Assembly (NCBI RefSeq): GCF_013128195.2
Contig: NZ_CP053452.2
Coordinates: 5,828,001-5,892,000 of the forward strand
DNA: 64,000 nt
DNA from: Frigoriglobus tundricola
GTDB lineage: Bacteria > Planctomycetota > Planctomycetia > Gemmatales > Gemmataceae
Direction of reading: 5' to 3'
Part shown: positions 17,499-25,311 of the stretch, piece after piece
Layout: each line of letters starts with the position of its first letter
Numbering within the stretch: position 1 is the stretch's first letter
The notes under the pieces: generated by a model
The model's input: only the letters and a program-made list of their open reading frames with translations
Databases searched by the model: none
What the model was told of the DNA's origin: nothing
Made by a program: the position numbers and the translations under genes

Positions 17499-19541
17499 TT
17501 ACACCGCGCCGATGATCTTGCGGAACTCGTCCTCGTCGATGATCTTCACGCCGAGCGCCTTCGCCTTGTCCAACTTGCTGCCGGGGTCGGCGCCCAGGAG
17601 CAGGAAGTCCGTCTTCTTCGACACGCTGCCCGACGGCTTGCCGCCGTGGTCCTTGATCGCCTGCTCGATGCCGATGCGGTCGTAGTTCACGAGCGTGCCG
17701 GTCACGACGATGGTTTTGCCCGCGAGCGGGAGCCCGCCGGCCGGGGCCGCCTTCTTGTCGTGCGTCAGCTTGATGCCGAGTTCCTTCAGCTCTGCGACCA
17801 CCTTCCTCCCGGCTTCGCTGTCGAAGTATTCGCGGACGAACTGCGCCCGCTTCGGTCCGAACCCCTTCACCCGTGCCAGTTCTTCCGGCTTCGCGGCGAC
17901 GATGAGATCGATCGACGGGAACTCTTCGACCAGCACCTCGGCCATCGCCTCACCGACCATGTAGATGGTGAGGGCCGGGAGCAACCGGGCCAGCCCGCGG
18001 TCCTTGCTCGCGGCGATGCCGTCGAGCAGGTTCTGGGCGCTCAGCTCCGCGAACCCTTCGAGCGTGAGCAGTTGCTTCTTGGTGAGCCGGTAGATGTCGG
18101 TCACCGACTTCACCAGCTCCGAATCGACGAGCTGGATCGACACCTCGCGGCCCAGGCCCCGGATGTCCATCCGGGTGCGGCGGGCGAAGCCCTCGATCCG
18201 CTTCGCGAGTTGTGCCGGGCACACGCCGGTGTTGGCGCAGATGAAGTTGTAGCTGGTGCCGGTCTCCTCCTTCTCCACCGGCCCGCCGCACTTCGGGCAC
18301 TTGTCCGGCCACACGATCACCTTCTCGGTGCCCGTGCGGTCGGTCTTGATGACGTCCACCACCTGCGGGATGATCTCGCCCTTCTTCTCGATTACCACCG
18401 TGTCGCCGATGCGCACGTCCTTCTCGGCCACCCACGAGGCGTTGTGCATGCTCGCGTGGGTGATGGTGGACCCCGACAGATCGACCGGCGGATCGAAGGT
18501 CGCGACCGGCGTGAGTTCGCCGAACTTGCCGATGTGGAACACCACCGCGCCGAGCTTGGTGACGCCCTGCTCGGCCTCGTACTTGTACGCCTTGGCCCAC
18601 CGCGGCACCTTCGCGGTGTAGCCGAGCTTCTCCCGCTGGGCGAAGTCGTTCACCTTGATGACCATGCCGTCGGTCTCGTAGTCCAGCGTCTTCCGCTTGT
18701 CCTTCCACTCGGCACAGTAGGCGATCACCTCGTCGATCGTGGCGCACACCTTGGTGTGCGGGTTCACGGGGAACCCGAACGACTTCAGGGCCGTCGTCAG
18801 CTCCACCTGCGACTTGATGGCGACGCCGTCCACGACGCCGGAGCCGTAAGCGAAGAACGTCATCTTCCGCTTGGCGGACTCCTTGGGGTCGAGGAGCTTG
18901 AGCGTGCCGGCGGTCAGGTTCCGCGGGTTCTTGTGCGGCTCCGCCTTCTTCCGGACCTCTTCCTTGTTGATGCGGGCGAACTCGGTCTTCGTCATGTAGA
19001 CCTCGCCGCGGGCCTCGAACACCTTCGGCGGGTTCGGGCCGTCGAGCTTCAGCGGAATGGCGGAGATCGTTTTGATGTTGTGGGTGACGTTATCGCCCAC
19101 GCCGCCGCTGCCGCGGGTCGCGCCGACCGCGAGCTTCCCGTCCTCGTAGGTGAGCGACATCGATACGCCGTCGATCTTCAGCTCGACGACGTACTCCACC
19201 GGCGCCTTCGCGCCGAGGGCCTTCCGCACGTCCGCGTCGAACTTCCGCAGGTCGGCCTCGTCGTAGCTGTTCTCGATGGACAGCATCGAGACCTTGTGCG
19301 TGACCTTCTCGAACCCCGGAATCGGCGCCCCGCCGACCCGCTGCGTCGGGCTCTCGGGCGTGACCAGCTCCGGGTGCTTCTTCTCCAGGTCGGTAAGTTC
19401 TTGCAGCAATCGGTCGAAGTCGCGGTCGGAAATCTCCGTCCGCGCTTCGACGTAGTACAGGTGGTTGTGGTGATCGATCTGCGTGCGAAGTTCGGCGGCG
19501 CGATCGGCCGGTGAAACGGTCGGAGCGGCGGCTTTGGCCAC
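17499..19541 (-). CDS. ligA: NAD-dependent DNA ligase LigA
   Basis: About 680 residues. The enzyme seals nicks in duplex DNA with NAD as the AMP source, in replication and repair. Domain order is standard: an NAD-binding Ia segment (IDHHNHLYYVEARTEISDRD), the adenylation domain with Lys122 in VELKIDGVSMSL, an OB fold, a four-Cys zinc finger (CPKCGGPVEKEE and CANTGVCPA), helix-hairpin-helix repeats (LLTLEGFAELSAQNLLDGI), and a C-terminal BRCT domain (GKTIVVTGTLVNYDRIGIEQ). GTG at 19541 was chosen over an upstream in-frame ATG because GAGGG stands at good distance and the family starts close to here. It is transcribed divergently from ribF. Confidence 0.96.
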   Translation of the reverse strand: MAKAAAPTVSPADRAAELRTQIDHHNHLYYVEARTEISDRDFDRLLQELTDLEKKHPELVTPESPTQRVGGAPIPGFEKVTHKVSMLSIENSYDEADLRKFDADVRKALGAKAPVEYVVELKIDGVSMSLTYEDGKLAVGATRGSGGVGDNVTHNIKTISAIPLKLDGPNPPKVFEARGEVYMTKTEFARINKEEVRKKAEPHKNPRNLTAGTLKLLDPKESAKRKMTFFAYGSGVVDGVAIKSQVELTTALKSFGFPVNPHTKVCATIDEVIAYCAEWKDKRKTLDYETDGMVIKVNDFAQREKLGYTAKVPRWAKAYKYEAEQGVTKLGAVVFHIGKFGELTPVATFDPPVDLSGSTITHASMHNASWVAEKDVRIGDTVVIEKKGEIIPQVVDVIKTDRTGTEKVIVWPDKCPKCGGPVEKEETGTSYNFICANTGVCPAQLAKRIEGFARRTRMDIRGLGREVSIQLVDSELVKSVTDIYRLTKKQLLTLEGFAELSAQNLLDGIAASKDRGLARLLPALTIYMVGEAMAEVLVEEFPSIDLIVAAKPEELARVKGFGPKRAQFVREYFDSEAGRKVVAELKELGIKLTHDKKAAPAGGLPLAGKTIVVTGTLVNYDRIGIEQAIKDHGGKPSGSVSKKTDFLLLGADPGSKLDKAKALGVKIIDEDEFRKIIGAV

Positions 19542-19651
19542 GGGCGTGCCCTCGTTGCGGAGCGGTGCGGAGCGGAATGTCTGTGGGATTCTGTCCGGAA
19601 ACCGCGGTGCCTGCAAGGTTGGTGACCGCGTCCCGTGAATATGATGAATTC

Positions 19652-20584
19652 ATGGCGACCGTGTATCTCGACTGGCACGCGTACCCACCACCGGAGTTCG
19701 GCGGCGGCGCGGTGACCGTGGGCAACTTCGACGGGGTGCATCGCGGGCACCAGGCTCTTGTTGCGATCGCGCGCCGGCAAGCGGCGACCGTGAACGGCCC
19801 GGTGGTCGCGGTCACCTTCGATCCGCCACCGCACCAGGTGCTGCACCCCGGTTCCGAACGACCGCCGCTGACAACGATCCCGCAGCGAGCGGAACGGCTG
19901 CATGCAATCGGCGCCGACCACGTCGTCGTGCTGCGCACCAGTCCGGCGCTTCTCGCGCTCAGCCCGGAGGCGTTCTTCGAGGACGTACTCGCGCGGCAAC
20001 TCGGTGCGAGGGCGGTGGTCGAAGGCTTCAACTTCCGTTTCGGTCGCGGTCGGATCGGCACGAACGACACGCTCCGCACACTCTGCGCGGCCGCGGGCCT
20101 CGGGTTCGAGGAAGTGCCGCCGTTCGCGCTCGGCGGCGAGCCGGTGTCGAGCAGTCGGGTGCGGGCCGCGCTTGTGAGCGGCGATGTCACACAGGTCGCG
20201 GACCTGCTCGCCCGCAACTATCGGATCGAGGGCACGGTCGTGACCGGGGCGCGGCGGGGTCGCACCATCGGCTTCCCCACCGCGAACCTCCGCGACGTGC
20301 CGACCGTGCTGCCAGGGAACGGCGTGTACGCGGTTCGGGCCACCGTGGACGGCCGCACCTGGCCCGCCGCGGCGAACGTCGGCCCGAACCCGACTTTCGG
20401 CGAGGACGCGCGCAAAATCGAAGTTCACCTGATCGGTTTCGCCGGCGACGTTTACGGCAAACCGGTGGGTGTTGAGTTCGTAACGCGGCTGCGCGAAACC
20501 CAGCCGTTCAAAAGCGTGGACGAACTGGTCGCGCAGTTGAGGTCCGACGTCGAGAAGGCCAAACGGGTATTAGGTGCGCAATGA
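19652..20584 (+). CDS. ribF: Bifunctional riboflavin kinase / FAD synthetase
   Basis: 310 residues. It makes FMN from riboflavin, then FAD. The adenylyltransferase domain has VTVGNFDGVHRGHQAL, VVAVTFDPPPHQVL and EGFNFRFGRGRIG, plus SSSRVRAAL. The flavokinase domain has GRTIGFPTANLRD and NVGPNPTFGED. ATG 19652 gives the family's usual start, with the nucleotide-binding loop near residue 22. Its TGA overlaps the ATG of the next gene (ATGA at 20581-20584), so translation is probably coupled. Confidence 0.95.
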   Translation: MATVYLDWHAYPPPEFGGGAVTVGNFDGVHRGHQALVAIARRQAATVNGPVVAVTFDPPPHQVLHPGSERPPLTTIPQRAERLHAIGADHVVVLRTSPALLALSPEAFFEDVLARQLGARAVVEGFNFRFGRGRIGTNDTLRTLCAAAGLGFEEVPPFALGGEPVSSSRVRAALVSGDVTQVADLLARNYRIEGTVVTGARRGRTIGFPTANLRDVPTVLPGNGVYAVRATVDGRTWPAAANVGPNPTFGEDARKIEVHLIGFAGDVYGKPVGVEFVTRLRETQPFKSVDELVAQLRSDVEKAKRVLGAQ

Positions 20585-20940
20585 GTGCGGGTTTCAAGGT
20601 TGCGGGCGAGGTGTTTTGGGGCACCAACGGCGCCGTGGAAGCGTACCTCGAAGCACTGGCCGGGCGGGCGGTCACCTCGTTCGGCGCCGCCGATCCACTT
20701 TCCGTTTTCCTTCGAGACGAGTGCGACGGATTTTCGATGGGGAAGATCGTGTACCTCGACGAATGGCTTCGTGATGCTCTCGCTCGCGATCGGTTCCTGG
20801 AACTGCTCGACGCCGCGACCGACCAACTCCGCCGAGACGGCACGTTTTCCGAGTACGGCCGGGAATGGGTCTCGTCAGTTGTGAGCGAGTTGCGCGTGCG
20901 GATCGTTGCAGCAGACCCAAGCCACACAGGTGACCAATGA
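20581..20940 (+). CDS. Small unknown protein in the ribF row
   Basis: 119 residues, soluble, with no recognised motif (VAGEVFWGTNGAVEAYLEAL near the start, FLELLDAATDQLRRDGTF later). It overlaps ribF by 4 nt at the start and the NifU-like gene by 4 nt at the end, so it is firmly inside an operon. A run of Asp/Glu and helices suggests a compact alpha/beta fold. Its role is not predictable. Tight coupling with flavin and iron-sulfur functions would fit an accessory role in cofactor handling, but that is inference. Confidence 0.75.
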   Translation: MSAGFKVAGEVFWGTNGAVEAYLEALAGRAVTSFGAADPLSVFLRDECDGFSMGKIVYLDEWLRDALARDRFLELLDAATDQLRRDGTFSEYGREWVSSVVSELRVRIVAADPSHTGDQ

Positions 20941-21170
20941 GTGACTTACGTTCGCGGGTCGAGTACGCGCTGAAATACGAGATCGCCCCGGCGCTCTTGC
21001 TCGACGGAGCCGGTATCGAGGTGCTGGAAGTGACCGACGGCGTGGCGTCGGTACGGCTGACGGGCGCGTGTGCCGGGTGCCCCGCCACCATTATGACCAT
21101 CATCACCTCGCTCGAAGAGGAACTCCGCAAGAAGGTGCCGGAAGTCGAAATTCTCGAATCGGTGCCGTGA
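20937..21170 (+). CDS. NifU-like iron-sulfur scaffold domain protein
   Basis: 77 residues, corresponding to the C-terminal NifU domain alone. The CxxC motif is present in LTGACAGCPATIMTIITSLE, followed by LRKKVPEVEILESV. Such stand-alone proteins carry or deliver Fe-S clusters. It begins inside the stop of the preceding gene (ATGA) and ends 9 nt before the next start, so it belongs to the ribF operon. Confidence 0.9.
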   Translation: MSDLRSRVEYALKYEIAPALLLDGAGIEVLEVTDGVASVRLTGACAGCPATIMTIITSLEEELRKKVPEVEILESVP

Positions 21171-21179
21171 GGGTTATCG

Positions 21180-22016
21180 ATGTTCCTCGGCTACAACACG
21201 AACGGCTTCGCCCACCACCGGCTCGTCGACGCAATCGAGATTCTGTTTCGTTTGGGGTACGAAGGCGTTGCGATCACACCGGACGTTAACCACCTCGACC
21301 CGGACAGCCGCGATTTCGAGAACCAAATTGCGACTCTCGTTCGGAATTTGAGTGACGGTGATTTTCGCTGCGTGATTGAGACGGGTGCCCGATACATTCT
21401 TGACGCGGAACAGAAGCATCAGCCGACGCTTATTAGTCCGGATGACCCCGGGCGGCGCGTGCGATCCAGCTTTCTTGCTCGTTGCGTGGAGATCGCGAAC
21501 CAACTCAAAGCCGACTGCGTGAGCTTCTGGTCCGGCACCGCGACCGACAAAGCGGCACCGTCGGAACTGATGACGCGGCTCGTGGAAGAGTGCAAGAGGC
21601 TCGCGGACTGCGCCGCAACGCACAACGTCCGACTCGCGTTCGAGCCGGAACCGGGCATGTTCATCGACACGATGGACAAGTTCGCCGAACTGCACGCCCG
21701 CGTCAACCACCCCGCGTTCGGCCTGACTATCGACGTCGGTCATCTGGTGTGCAACCGCGAGCTGCCGGTCAGCAAGTTCCTTACTGAGTGGAAGCACGTC
21801 CTCTGGAACGTCCACATCGAGGACATGCGGGCGGGCGTTCACGACCACCTGATGTTCGGCGCGGGCGAAGTGGACTTCGCCGACGTGTTCGAGGGGCTCC
21901 GCCGGGCGAACTACACCGGCGGCGTGTACGTCGAACTGAGCCGCCACAGTTACGACGCCGTGAACACGGCCCGCAACGCGAAGGCGTTCCTCGACCAATT
22001 CCTCACTCGCGGGTAA
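21180..22016 (+). CDS. Sugar phosphate isomerase/epimerase-like TIM barrel
   Basis: 278 residues. The AP-endonuclease-2/xylose-isomerase-like barrel is recognisable from FLGYNTNGFAHHRLVDAIEI, the metal-side Glu in LAFEPEPGMFIDTMDKF, TIDVGHLVCN, and HIEDMRAGVHDHLMFGAGEV with His and Glu for metal binding. A C-terminal GGVYVELSRHSYDAV closes the barrel. Members isomerise or epimerise sugars and related substrates; EboC-like relatives act in terpenoid precursor handling. The exact substrate is unknown. It is the last gene in the ribF row. Confidence 0.82.
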   Translation: MFLGYNTNGFAHHRLVDAIEILFRLGYEGVAITPDVNHLDPDSRDFENQIATLVRNLSDGDFRCVIETGARYILDAEQKHQPTLISPDDPGRRVRSSFLARCVEIANQLKADCVSFWSGTATDKAAPSELMTRLVEECKRLADCAATHNVRLAFEPEPGMFIDTMDKFAELHARVNHPAFGLTIDVGHLVCNRELPVSKFLTEWKHVLWNVHIEDMRAGVHDHLMFGAGEVDFADVFEGLRRANYTGGVYVELSRHSYDAVNTARNAKAFLDQFLTRG

Positions 22017-22038
22017 GCGCAGGATGAAGTCTGGGGCC

Positions 22039-22176
22039 TTGTAGGTCGCGGTCGAGGAGGCTTTGCGACGAGGCCCGACGGCCCTCCGCTACGCGGATCG
22101 GCGCAAGCGAGAACCGTATATCGCACTCGCCGTCGGGCCTCGCGTGCAAAGCCACGCTCGACCGCGACCGACAAAA
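22039..22176. repeat. Hairpin repeat element, copy 1
   Basis: The left arm begins TTGTAGGTCGCGGTCGAGGA. The right arm ends CCACGCTCGACCGCGACCGA, its near complement. The inner arms carry GAGGCCCGACGG and GTCGGGCCTCGCG. A variable centre of about 50 bp includes CCGCTACGCGGATCGG. The overall form is a palindromic element of about 138 bp, like a MITE or dispersed extragenic palindrome. Only the right half recurs near 44460. Confidence 0.8.
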
Positions 22177-22216
22177 ACCACGCACGGGGAGGTATTGGCG
22201 AACGGCCGCTCGTTTG

Positions 22217-22367
22217 TTGTAGGTCGCGGTCGAGGAGGCTTTGCGACGAGACCCGACGGCCCTTGGTTTCGCGGATCTCACTTGCGTCGCCGTGCTTCGC
22301 AGATGCGCATTGCGCACCCGCCGTCGGGCCTCGCGTGCAAAGCCACGCTCGACCGCGACCTACAAAA
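22217..22367. repeat. Hairpin repeat element, copy 2
   Basis: Same outer arms as the copy 40 bp to the left (TTGTAGGTCGCGGTCGAGGA and its complement ending GACCGCGACCTACAA) with an unrelated, slightly longer centre. The right arm keeps GTCGGGCCTCGCGTGCAAAG. The conserved arms with exchanged centres argue for selection on, or mobility of, the hairpin arms. Confidence 0.8.
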
Positions 22368-22444
22368 CGCTCCCCGTATCAAGCTGGTCGGTGTGGCGGT
22401 CGCGAATAAACTGCGTGCAGCGCGCACCGGAACTGTCGGCGAGA

Positions 22445-22497
22445 GTTAGCGACAACTGCGGCGTTACGCCGTGGGTGGTTTACAGTGCCGATCAGTT
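22445..22497. repeat. Left arm of a 53-bp inverted-repeat pair flanking the esterase gene
   Basis: The sequence GTTAGCGACAACTGCGGCGT onward recurs in reverse complement at 23729-23781 with 7 differences in 53 positions. It contains its own small palindrome, GCGGCGTTACGCCG. The esterase gene lies wholly between the two arms. Confidence 0.8.
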
Positions 22498-22586
22498 GGA
22501 AGGGTCAGCCGCGGCGGACGCACAGGTTGCACGCCGCGGCCGACCGGGGCACAGCAGGTCAGTAACCCCGACGGTTCCGGTGCGTG

Positions 22587-23438
22587 TCACTTCTTCGCCT
22601 GGTCCTTGAAGAACGCCGCGATCCGCTTCGGCGTGTCCTCCGGCGGCATGTGCCCGCCCGGATAGACGTAGGTGACGAGCGGCGTGCCCGTTTTCGAGTC
22701 GTACCACGTGCCCGGTGGGTTCGCGTCCTTCTGCCACGGCTTGCCGTCGGATTCGCACCCGTTGAGCTTGAGGACCGCGTCCATCGTCTGTTTCTGCCAC
22801 GCGAATTTTACCAGCTCGTCCTTCTCGCCGGCGATGTGCAGGCACGGCTTCGGTTTGAGCGACCGGGTCAGCGTGCTCGCGGTGGTGCCCGACGGCGCGA
22901 CAGCCGCGAACACGTCGCCGCGCTCCGCCCAGAGGAGTTGCGTGAACCGCCCGCCGTTCGAGTGACCGGTCACGAACACCCGCTTGTCGTCCACTTTGTA
23001 GTCCTTGCGGAGCGACTTCAGCATCTCGTCGAAGAACTTCATGTCGCGGTCCTCCTGGTCGTTGGGGTTGGCCTGCCAGCCGCTTTTTTTACCGGCCGGA
23101 TCGGTCAGTTTGCCGGGCGTATTGAGCCCCTGCGGGTAAACGCAGATCGCTTCCGGCCAGTACGTGTGAATCGCCATTTTGGTCGAGGCGTGCTTCATCG
23201 TTCCGCCGTGCCCGTGGAAGACGAACACCAGTGGTGACCCTTCCTGATCCGCTTTTGGAGCGGCCGTGAAGCCCGGCTTTGCGGGCGACAGGTCGCGAGG
23301 GACGAGGGGCGCGTGAACGAGCGCTTCGCGGGTCGCATCCCCGACCTTCCATTCCATTTTCTTGAGCGACGGTTCGGCAGCGGCCGACGTGATCGTCGCC
23401 GTCCAGCCCAGCACAAGTGCGATTCCGAAACGGACCAT
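22587..23438 (-). CDS. PHB-depolymerase-like / feruloyl-esterase-like hydrolase
   Basis: 283 residues from ATG 23438, chosen because a signal peptide starts there (FGIALVLGWTATITSAAAEP) and GAGGAG lies upstream. The alpha/beta hydrolase signatures are an oxyanion HGHGG in FVFHGHGGTMKHAST, the nucleophile GHSNGG in FVTGHSNGGRFTQLLW, Asp and His near KDELVKFAWQ and YPGGHMPPEDT. This is the LpqC/CE1 type, secreted enzymes that split polyhydroxybutyrate, feruloyl or acetyl esters. The target cannot be fixed. It lies between two inverted repeat arms about 1.2 kb apart. Confidence 0.85.
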   Translation of the reverse strand: MVRFGIALVLGWTATITSAAAEPSLKKMEWKVGDATREALVHAPLVPRDLSPAKPGFTAAPKADQEGSPLVFVFHGHGGTMKHASTKMAIHTYWPEAICVYPQGLNTPGKLTDPAGKKSGWQANPNDQEDRDMKFFDEMLKSLRKDYKVDDKRVFVTGHSNGGRFTQLLWAERGDVFAAVAPSGTTASTLTRSLKPKPCLHIAGEKDELVKFAWQKQTMDAVLKLNGCESDGKPWQKDANPPGTWYDSKTGTPLVTYVYPGGHMPPEDTPKRIAAFFKDQAKK

Positions 23439-24059
23439 GTGGCGTTCTCCTCGCGAGGCAATGTCCCACACGGTTTTGAACCCCGCAAAGCGAGAGGAGT
23501 TACAACGGAGCGGAGAGAACGAGACGGTGTTACCCCCGTAACACCGAGAAGGAGGCCGAAGGGCTCGGGACCGCGGACAAGCATTGTCCTGAGCCCCATC
23601 GTTCAAATGGGACCAGGCGAAAGGTGAGTTCGGCTCTCGCACCAGAACCGCCGGGGCTACTTTCATCCTGTTCGCACCGGCGTCCGGGCGGTCTTCACTT
23701 GAAGACCGCTCGTGCCGCCGGGACTCGAACTGACCGGCACTGCAAACCGCCCGCGGCGTAACGCCGCAGTGTACGCTAACTCCCACCGACGGTTCTGGCG
23801 TGAGACAGGATCACGTTACCCGCTTTTCAAACGACTCGCCACCGAGTGTTCTCGTCTTCCCCACCTCTCGGCTCATGTCAAGCGAACCGAGGTGCGTTGC
23901 GACGACCTCGGCCCCCAACTCCTCAGTATTCCGGCCCAGACTCAGATCGCATGACCAGAAATGTCTAGTTTGAATCATTTACAGCCACTAAAAACGCGCA
24001 GTTGATCTACGAATCGCCTTGGGGCAAAAAGAAAATCGAAGTTAGTGCCCATTTCTTCG
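23439..24059. other. Gap with repeat arm and small palindrome
   Basis: About 620 bases without a convincing gene. It contains a perfect 10-bp stem with a 2-base loop (GCGGTCTTCA CT TGAAGACCGC, 23688-23709), the right arm of the esterase-flanking repeat (23729-23781), and an AT-richer tail that leads into the promoter at 24060. Short open frames here look random. Confidence 0.6.
23729..23781. repeat. Right arm of the esterase-flanking inverted repeat
   Basis: Reverse complement of the arm at 22445-22497 (46 of 53 positions match). The two arms lie about 1.28 kb apart, measured between their left ends. Confidence 0.8.
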
Positions 24060-24088
24060 TTGACATGCTTACTGAACGTATGTATAAG
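24060..24088 (+). promoter_or_regulatory. Near-consensus sigma-70 promoter
   Basis: TTGACA at 24060-24065, a 17-base spacer, then TATAAG at 24083-24088. The surrounding DNA is unusually AT-rich for this genome. It points at the gene starting at 24177, leaving an untranslated leader of roughly 80 nt. Confidence 0.75.
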
Positions 24089-24176
24089 TAGTGTGTCAGC
24101 CGCGAATGAGGAGTTGAGACGCGGCCGGCGGGTGAAACGCATCGGGGAACTGGGGTCATCCGTGGGAGGGGAAACG

Positions 24177-24623
24177 ATGGAAAGCTGGCGTCTGGTGTGG
24201 CGAGACGGGTTCGTGCCGGTGCTCTCGACAACCGGGTTGGAAGCGCTCCGCGATGCTCTTCGCGGTGACGATCCCCGGCTGACGCAGGGCAGCACCACCA
24301 CCCCTCCGCCGCTCATGTGTGTGCAGGACTGGCCGGTCGAGGCCGCGTGTGCCCTCGGGTTCTGCGGCTGGCAGGGCGACGAACTCGAATCCGTCGGTCA
24401 GGTCGAGGAGTTCTTCGCGCGGGCCTGTTTCGAAGCGGATCAGCGCCTGGGCGAACCGGCCGCGTGCCGCTGGTTCCTCAACTGGTTCGACGACACCCCC
24501 CGCGACGAGATGCGCCGCGAGTTGCTCGCCGAAGTCGAAAAGGCCATCGCCGATCGCCTCCCGATCGACCGCCCGGCCCCGGCCATCGAGATCCGCCCAC
24601 GGACGACCGAAGTCGCGGCTTGA
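24177..24623 (+). CDS. Unknown 148-residue protein
   Basis: ATG 24177 is preceded by GGGAGGGGAAACG, a strong ribosome site, and by a near-consensus promoter. The protein is acidic and soluble. Its central Trp/Cys-rich part (CVQDWPVEAACALGFCGWQG) is followed by a Glu-rich helix (VGQVEEFFARACFEADQRLG) and the tail MRRELLAEVEKAIADRL. No family was recognised. It leads a row of three short genes whose products are all unknown, with gaps of 94 and 57 bp. Confidence 0.7.
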   Translation: MESWRLVWRDGFVPVLSTTGLEALRDALRGDDPRLTQGSTTTPPPLMCVQDWPVEAACALGFCGWQGDELESVGQVEEFFARACFEADQRLGEPAACRWFLNWFDDTPRDEMRRELLAEVEKAIADRLPIDRPAPAIEIRPRTTEVAA

Positions 24624-24717
24624 TAACCACTTACTGTCGCCCGAAACGCTGACACAAGCAGGAAACCGGAACCGAAACCACCGCACAGAACCCAACATCA
24701 CGCTCAAGGTGTTCGCC

Positions 24718-24909
24718 ATGTACCAGGTCATCATCTGCACGATCAAATCCGGCCGCGTGCAACGCAAGACGTTCGAGAACTGGGACGCCGCCTGGCAGTG
24801 TGCCGACCTCTGGTCCGCGAAAAACACGAAGAACCGCACTTACAGCGTTTCGGTCGAGCGTGTCGCCCCGACCGTTCAGAAGCAACCCGGCCGCTCCGCC
24901 GGCATGTGA
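24718..24909 (+). CDS. Small unknown basic protein
   Basis: 63 residues (MYQVIICTIKSGRVQRKTFE onward), basic and likely a small beta-sheet fold: alternating strands then WDAAWQCADLWSAKNTKNRT. Start is ATG 24718; ribosome site is weak (AAGGTG). It lies between two unknown genes on the same strand and probably shares their transcript. Confidence 0.6.
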   Translation: MYQVIICTIKSGRVQRKTFENWDAAWQCADLWSAKNTKNRTYSVSVERVAPTVQKQPGRSAGM

Positions 24910-24966
24910 ACACCACGAGCCCGCACTCAACCTCAACACCAAAACCATCAATATCCGGAAGTCGCC

Positions 24967-25311
24967 ATGAACCCGATCTGCCGCCACTGCACGAAGTCGA
25001 AGGTCAACCGTCCGCGTGGGCTGTGCTGGAGCTGCTACTACACTCCCGGCGTGAAGGAATTGTACCCGTCCACCAGCAAGTACGCCCGGCGCGGGGTCGG
25101 CAACTTCACCGGAAACGCTCCGCTGCCCGCCTCGCCGACCACGGCGGCGCCGGGCACGCCGGAAAAACTCGCGGTGTTAGAGCAGCGGGCCAAGATGAAG
25201 CAGGCGATCTTCCACCCGGCCGATGCCCGCTACGAAGGCGACCCGCGGCCGTTAGAGTTCCTGAAGAGCAAATCCCGCTCGGCCGCCGGAGCGGTGTGCT
25301 GCGTGGCGTGA
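24967..25311 (+). CDS. Unknown protein with N-terminal zinc-ribbon-like Cys pairs
   Basis: 114 residues. The start MNPICRHCTKSKVNRPRGLC has CxxC, and WSCYYTPG supplies one more Cys after it, giving a C-x2-C-x11-C-x2-C pattern suited to binding zinc. This resembles the short zinc-binding start of phage-type or recombination-directed small proteins. The middle is disordered (Pro/Ala/Thr) and the end (LKSKSRSAAGAVCCVA) carries a Cys pair. Function unknown. ATG follows CCGGAAGTCGCC. Confidence 0.65.
   Translation: MNPICRHCTKSKVNRPRGLCWSCYYTPGVKELYPSTSKYARRGVGNFTGNAPLPASPTTAAPGTPEKLAVLEQRAKMKQAIFHPADARYEGDPRPLEFLKSKSRSAAGAVCCVA

Larger units (their letters stand above)
22017..22586. other. Repeat-rich gap, no gene
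   Basis: 570 bases without a convincing gene. They hold two tandem copies of a hairpin element (22039-22176 and 22217-22367), then the left copy of a 53-bp inverted-repeat pair (22445-22497). The rest, before the esterase stop at 22587, shows nothing recognisable. Confidence 0.7.

Noticed and set aside
22039-22367. CRISPR array
   Set aside because: Only two units, each a palindrome of about 140 bp with conserved arms; spacing and unit size do not fit, and no cas gene is near.
22445-23781. Integron attC sites
   Set aside because: The arms do not carry the GTTRRRY / RYYYAAC core pair, and no integrase is near.
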